Origin: UBA4615 sp046046245
GTDB taxonomy: Bacteria > Pseudomonadota > Gammaproteobacteria > Burkholderiales > Burkholderiaceae_E
DNA: 64,000 bases
NCBI GenBank assembly: GCA_046046245.1
Contig: JBJOKE010000080.1
Span: 53,292-117,291 of the forward strand
Direction: 5' to 3'
Below are positions 60,253 to 64,000 of the stretch, piece by piece (the stretch's first letter is position 1; each line of letters starts with the position of its first letter). Below the pieces are notes generated by a model. It had not been told where the DNA came from. It searched no databases and worked only from the letters and a program-made list of their open reading frames with translations. The translations under genes and the position numbers were made by a program.

Positions 60253-60885
60253 TCAGGCCCCGCCCAGCGCATCGAGCTTCATCTGGACGAGCGGCCGCAG
60301 CGCGGCGCTCGGCTCGAGCTTGTCGAGCGCGGCCTTGTAGGCAGCCCGCGCGTCGTCTCGCTTGCCGAGGGCGAGCAGCAGGTCGCCGCGGCGGTCGGCG
60401 AAGGCGCCCGCGAACTCGCCGCCGACCTCGCCCGAGACGAGCTTCAGGCCCTCGTCGTAGGCCTTCTCGTCGAGCAGGATCCCCGCCAGGCGAAGCCGCG
60501 CGAGCTGCCGGTGCTCGGGCTCGGACGCATGTTCGACAGCCCACTGCAGCGGCGCCTTGGCCGCCTTCAGGTCGCCCGCGTCGTGATAGGCGCGGGCGGC
60601 GATCAGCGCACCCATCGACCCGTAGACCGTACCCGAGTACTTCTCGAACAGCGGGCCCGATGCCTGCTTCACCTTCGCGACGTCCTTGCGGTCGACCGCG
60701 TCGCGCAACTGGTCGTAGAGCACCGAGGCCTCGACCGCCTGCTTCTGCTGGTACCAGCCCCATGCGCGCCAGCCCGCGATCGCGAGCAGCACCACGGTGA
60801 TCACGCCGAGCACGAGGTTGCCGTACTTGTTCCAGTACGCCTTGAACGCGTCGAGCTGGTCCTGTTCCTGTAGATCGTAGGCCAT
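60253..60885 (-). CDS. YfgM-like tetratricopeptide membrane protein
   Basis: Inner-membrane protein of 210 residues. A cytoplasmic N-terminus (MAYDLQEQDQLDAFKAYW), a single helix (about 24-45) and a periplasmic TPR-like helical domain match YfgM, an accessory of the Sec translocon and periplasmic chaperones. It lies between hisS and bamB as in E. coli. Confidence 0.92.
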   Translation of the reverse strand: MAYDLQEQDQLDAFKAYWNKYGNLVLGVITVVLLAIAGWRAWGWYQQKQAVEASVLYDQLRDAVDRKDVAKVKQASGPLFEKYSGTVYGSMGALIAARAYHDAGDLKAAKAPLQWAVEHASEPEHRQLARLRLAGILLDEKAYDEGLKLVSGEVGGEFAGAFADRRGDLLLALGKRDDARAAYKAALDKLEPSAALRPLVQMKLDALGGA

Positions 60886-60924
60886 CGGCCCTCCGGTCCG
60901 TCCGTCGTTGTCGTGGGGTCGGGC

Positions 60925-62271
60925 TCAGTCGCCGGAGGCGACGAGCGCATCGACCAGGTAGTCTGCGAGCCCGTCGAGCGGCACGGATTCCTGCCGCCCG
61001 GCACCACGCTCGCCGTCGGCGCCGCGCAGCGACTTGACCGTCGCGGTTCGCGCGGCGGCCTCGTCGTCGCCGATGACGACGGCGAACTCCGCGCCGCTCG
61101 CATCGGCCCGCTTGAACTGTGCCTTGAAGCCGCCGCCGCCCGCGTGCATCACCACGTCGAGGCCGGCACTGCGCAGCCCCTCGGCCACGGTGAACGCCAC
61201 CGTCGCCGCGGCATCGCCCTGGTGGACGACGTAGACGTCGCAGCCCGCGGGCGCAGCGGCCTCGCCGCTCTCCTTCATCAGCTCGAGCAGCCGCTCGACG
61301 CCGATCGCGAAGCCGCAGGACGGCGCCGGCTTGCCGCCCAGCATCTCGACCAGGGGGTCGTAGCGACCGCCGCCGCAGACCGTGCCCTGTGCACCGAGCC
61401 GGTCGGTGACCCACTCGAACACGGTGCGGTTGTAGTAGTCGAGCCCGCGCACCAGCCGCGGGTTGATGCGGAAGGGGATGCCCACCGCGCGCAGCAGCGC
61501 CTGCACGCCCTCGAAGTGCGCGCGCGAGTCCGCGCCGAGGAAGTCCGCGAGTCGCGGCGCGGCCTCGACGAGGTCCTGCATCGCAGGGTTCTTCGTGTCG
61601 AGGATGCGCAGCGGATTGCTGTGCAGCCGGCGCAGCGCGTCGGCATCCAGCCGGTCGCGATGCGCCTCGAAGTGCGCGATCAGCGCCTCGCGATGGCCGC
61701 GCCGCTCGGCCGGGTCGCCGATGCTGTTGAGCTCGAGACGGATGTCCTTCAGCCCCAGGTCGTCCCAGAGCCGCTGGCACATCGCGATGACCTCGGCGTC
61801 GATGTCCGGACCGGCGAAACCGAGGGCCTCGATGCCGATCTGGTGGAACTGCCGATAGCGGCCGCGCTGCGGTCGCTCGTGGCGGAACATCGGCCCGGTG
61901 TACCAGAGTCGCTTGGGACCGTCGTAGAGCAGGTTGTGCTCGATCGCCGCGCGGACCACGCCGGCCGTGTTCTCGGGCCGCAGCGTCAGGTGCTCGCCGT
62001 TCAGCGCGTCCTCGAAGGAGTACATCTCCTTCTCGACGATGTCGGTGACCTCGCCGATGCCGCGCCTGAAGAGCGCGGTGTGCTCGACGATCGGGGTGCG
62101 GACCTGGCGGTAGCCGTAGCTGCGCGCCCAGTGGGCGACCGTCTGCTCGAGCCGCTCCCAGCGCTCGCTGTCGCCGGGCAGCAGGTCGTTCATCCCCTTC
62201 ACGCCGGACAGGCGCTCGGGCTTGCGGGCGGGCGCGGGCGAAGCGGGGGCGAGGGAGGCGTCGTCGGACAT
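60925..62271 (-). CDS. hisS: histidyl-tRNA synthetase
   Basis: Class II synthetase of 448 residues charging tRNA-His. A motif 1-like N-terminus (GVKGMNDLLPGDSERW), motif 2 around LWYTGPMFRHERPQRGRYRQ, the histidine-A loop LVRGLDYYNRTVFEW, motif 3 FAIGVERLLELM and a C-terminal anticodon domain are present. The first 20 residues (an Ala/Pro-rich extension) may not be universal. Confidence 0.95.
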   Translation of the reverse strand: MSDDASLAPASPAPARKPERLSGVKGMNDLLPGDSERWERLEQTVAHWARSYGYRQVRTPIVEHTALFRRGIGEVTDIVEKEMYSFEDALNGEHLTLRPENTAGVVRAAIEHNLLYDGPKRLWYTGPMFRHERPQRGRYRQFHQIGIEALGFAGPDIDAEVIAMCQRLWDDLGLKDIRLELNSIGDPAERRGHREALIAHFEAHRDRLDADALRRLHSNPLRILDTKNPAMQDLVEAAPRLADFLGADSRAHFEGVQALLRAVGIPFRINPRLVRGLDYYNRTVFEWVTDRLGAQGTVCGGGRYDPLVEMLGGKPAPSCGFAIGVERLLELMKESGEAAAPAGCDVYVVHQGDAAATVAFTVAEGLRSAGLDVVMHAGGGGFKAQFKRADASGAEFAVVIGDDEAAARTATVKSLRGADGERGAGRQESVPLDGLADYLVDALVASGD

Positions 62272-62301
62272 GGGGTGCGGGGAACGGGGCGGATCGCGGT
62301 C

Positions 62302-63588
62302 TCAGGCCTGCGGCGCATCGGCGGTCATGCCGATCCGGCCGTAGCGGCGCTTCACGTAGTCCTCGACGATCGCCTGGAACTCCTGGGCGATGCGGTCGCC
62401 CTTGAGCGTGACGGTGCGCTCGCCATCGACGAACACCGGCGCGACCGGCGCCTCGTCGGCACCCGGCAGCGAGATGCCGACGTCGGCGTGCTTCGATTCG
62501 CCCGGGCCGTTGACGACGCAGCCCATCACCGCGACCTGCATCGTCTCGACCCCGGGATAGCTCGCGCGCCAGACCGGCATCTGCGCGCGCAGGAAGGTCT
62601 GGATGCTCTCGGCGAGTTCCTGGAAGAACGTGCTGCTGGTGCGACCGCAGCCGGGGCACGCGACGACCAGCGGCGTGAACGCGCGCAGGCCCATCGTCTG
62701 CAGGATCTCCTGCGCGACCACGACCTCGCGCGTGCGGTCGCCGTTCGGCTCGGGCGTCAGCGACACGCGGATCGTGTCGCCGATGCCTTCCTGCAGCAGC
62801 ACCGACAGCGCCGCGGTGGACGCGACGATGCCCTTGCTCCCCATCCCGGCCTCGGTGAGGCCGACGTGCAGCGGATAGTCGCAGCGCCTCGACAGCTCGC
62901 GATAGACCGCGACCACGTCCTGCACGTTCGACACCTTCGCCGACAGCACGATCCGATCTCCGGGCATGCCGAGCGACTCGGCGAGCCGCGCGCTCTCGAT
63001 CGCCGAGGTGACCAGCGCCTCGCGCATCACCTGCGCGGCCTCCCAGGGCCGCGCGCGCCGGGCGTTCTCGTCCATCATCCGCGCGAGAACGGACTGGTCG
63101 AGGCTGCCCCAGTTGACGCCGATCCGCACCGGCTTCGCATGCCGGTTGGCGACCTCGATCATCGCGGCGAAGTTGTCCTCGCGCCGCGCGGCGCTGCCGA
63201 CGTTGCCCGGGTTGATCCGGTACTTCGACAGCGCCTGCGCGCAGTCGGGGAACTGCGTGAGGAGCTTGTGGCCGTTGTAGTGGAAGTCGCCGACCAGCGG
63301 CACGTCGACGCCCATCCGGTCGAGCTGCTCGCGGATCGCGGCGACCTCGCGCGCAGCCTCGGGCGTGTTGACCGTGATGCGGACGACCTCCGAGCCCGCC
63401 TGCGCCAGCGCCTTCACCTGGATCGCGGTCGCGATCGCATCGGCGGTGTCGGTGTTGGTCATCGACTGCACGACGACCGGCGCGCCGCCGCCGACGTGGA
63501 CGGTGCGCGCGCCCCAGCTCACCTCGACGCGACGCGTGATCTTGCGGGACAGCGGGCCCGCGGCCATCGGCACGGCGATGTCGCTCAC
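62302..63588 (-). CDS. ispG: 4-hydroxy-3-methylbut-2-enyl-diphosphate synthase IspG
   Basis: [4Fe-4S] enzyme of 428 residues of the MEP isoprenoid pathway. The TIM barrel starts RRVEVSWGARTVHVGGGAP; the cluster cysteines are in VACPGCGRTSSTFFQ and VMGCVVNGPGE. The GTG start overlaps the rodZ stop as GTGA. It depends on the ISC machinery encoded at 24-30 kb and its reductant. Confidence 0.95.
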   Translation of the reverse strand: MSDIAVPMAAGPLSRKITRRVEVSWGARTVHVGGGAPVVVQSMTNTDTADAIATAIQVKALAQAGSEVVRITVNTPEAAREVAAIREQLDRMGVDVPLVGDFHYNGHKLLTQFPDCAQALSKYRINPGNVGSAARREDNFAAMIEVANRHAKPVRIGVNWGSLDQSVLARMMDENARRARPWEAAQVMREALVTSAIESARLAESLGMPGDRIVLSAKVSNVQDVVAVYRELSRRCDYPLHVGLTEAGMGSKGIVASTAALSVLLQEGIGDTIRVSLTPEPNGDRTREVVVAQEILQTMGLRAFTPLVVACPGCGRTSSTFFQELAESIQTFLRAQMPVWRASYPGVETMQVAVMGCVVNGPGESKHADVGISLPGADEAPVAPVFVDGERTVTLKGDRIAQEFQAIVEDYVKRRYGRIGMTADAPQA

Positions 63589-64000
63589 TGCAGCTTCACC
63601 TTCGCGATGTTGTTCGGCATGGCGGTCGACGCCTTCAGGTCCACCTCCTTGCCCTCGTACTCGAGCGTCACCGCGCTCGCGTTGCCGATGGTGAGCGCGT
63701 AGGGCGCCGTGCCCTTGAGCTCGAGCGGCGCGGTCGGCTTGACCGTGCCCATGAAGATCGACTTGCCGTCGGCCTGGCGGACGTCGACCCAGGCGTCCTG
63801 CTTCACCGTGAGGCGGATCGGCGGGGGCGGCGCGGGCGGGGCCGGCGGCGGCGCGGGCGGGGCCGCGGTCAGCGGCGGCGGGACGGCGTTCGCAGCGGGC
63901 GCGCCCGGCGGCGGGACCAGCGGCGGCGGGACCAGAGGCGGCGGCACCAGCGGCGTGCCGGCACCGACCCCGCCCGGCGCGGCCGTCGCGTCGCCGGTCG
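63585..64000 (-). CDS. rodZ: RodZ-like cytoskeletal protein, C-terminal part (runs off the window)
   Basis: The visible 137 codons are the 3' end of a longer gene. A Pro/Ala-rich stretch with three LVPPP repeats and many PPPAPPA runs (positions about 63840-63960) precedes a C-terminal beta domain of about 70 residues beginning RLTVKQDAWVDVRQADGK and ending NIAKVKLQ, matching the DUF4115 domain of RodZ, which links MreB to the membrane. The helix-turn-helix and membrane helix lie outside the window. ispG follows with a GTGA overlap. Confidence 0.82.
   Translation of the reverse strand, partial: TGDATAAPGGVGAGTPLVPPPLVPPPLVPPPGAPAANAVPPPLTAAPPAPPPAPPAPPPPIRLTVKQDAWVDVRQADGKSIFMGTVKPTAPLELKGTAPYALTIGNASAVTLEYEGKEVDLKASTAMPNNIAKVKLQ

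Overview
The window is about 64 kb of very GC-rich, gene-dense chromosome from a betaproteobacterium, most likely order Burkholderiales. This rests on several gene orders: uvrB / low-molecular-weight phosphatase / iscRSUA-hscBA-fdx-iscX; lolC-lolD-tatD-comEC; rpfE-recJ with prfB-lysS close by; and rodZ-ispG-hisS-yfgM-bamB-der-hfq-hflXKC-hisZ-purA. The genus cannot be named from sequence alone. I see no insertion sequence, prophage, integrase, CRISPR array or rRNA gene; this is core chromosome with a few accessory genes.

Layout. 0-9.7 kb: a YdcF-type membrane protein and the SrkA kinase (divergent), propionyl-CoA synthetase, a response regulator diverging from an exported NlpC/P60 peptidase, a probably Fur-controlled ferric-iron binding protein, a RidA-like protein, an alpha/beta hydrolase and 3-hydroxybutyrate dehydrogenase. 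9.7-15.1 kb (minus): lolC, lolD, a TatD-family nuclease and comEC. 15.3-22.7 kb (plus): rpfE-like gene, recJ, an ExeA-like ATPase, prfB with its programmed frameshift, lysS and a DinB-family gene. 22.7-24.0 kb (minus): a bicarbonate transporter SbtA with its PII-like partner SbtB. 24.1-29.9 kb (minus): a complete ISC iron-sulfur operon preceded by two tandem IscR-type operators. 30.4-35.7 kb: phosphatase, uvrB, an aromatic/aspartate aminotransferase, a NIPSNAP protein and an SDR. 35.9-44.2 kb: an eight-repeat DUF5666 lipoprotein, tRNA-Asn, a GT4 glycosyltransferase, a TIM-barrel isomerase, a protein with two copies of a metallopeptidase-like domain, a TRIC-family channel, an exported protein of unknown function and a flavodoxin. 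44.3-50.5 kb: phosphofructokinase, a thermonuclease, a sirtuin, rlmB, rnr and tRNA-Leu. 50.5-64.0 kb (minus): a phosphoribosyltransferase, purA, hisZ, a DUF2065 gene, hflC, hflK, hflX, hfq, der, bamB, yfgM-like gene, hisS, ispG and the 3' end of rodZ, which runs off the window.

How the genes work together. The main functional units are iron-sulfur assembly (iscR to iscX) with a separately regulated iron uptake protein, lipoprotein export and outer-membrane assembly (lolCD, bamB), RNA metabolism and translation (hfq, rnr, rlmB, prfB, lysS, hisS, two tRNAs, der, hflX), and membrane quality control (hflKC). Many genes are joined by 1-nt gaps or by ATGA, GTGA or CTGA stop/start overlaps, so translational coupling is common. 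A recurring feature is a -10-like hexamer only 6-9 nt upstream of a start codon, which suggests leaderless transcripts. Two very short leader ORFs end in the start codon of the next gene (before the rpfE-like gene and before rnr).

I found no clearly new multi-gene system. The most interesting items are the duplicated metallopeptidase-like protein (40733-41515), the response regulator with an apparently degenerate GGDEF domain, the heterotrophic SbtA/SbtB pair lacking the SbtB cysteine tail, the hairpin pair splitting the isc operon, the leaderless-start pattern, and hflX, whose only reasonable start codon is CTG.
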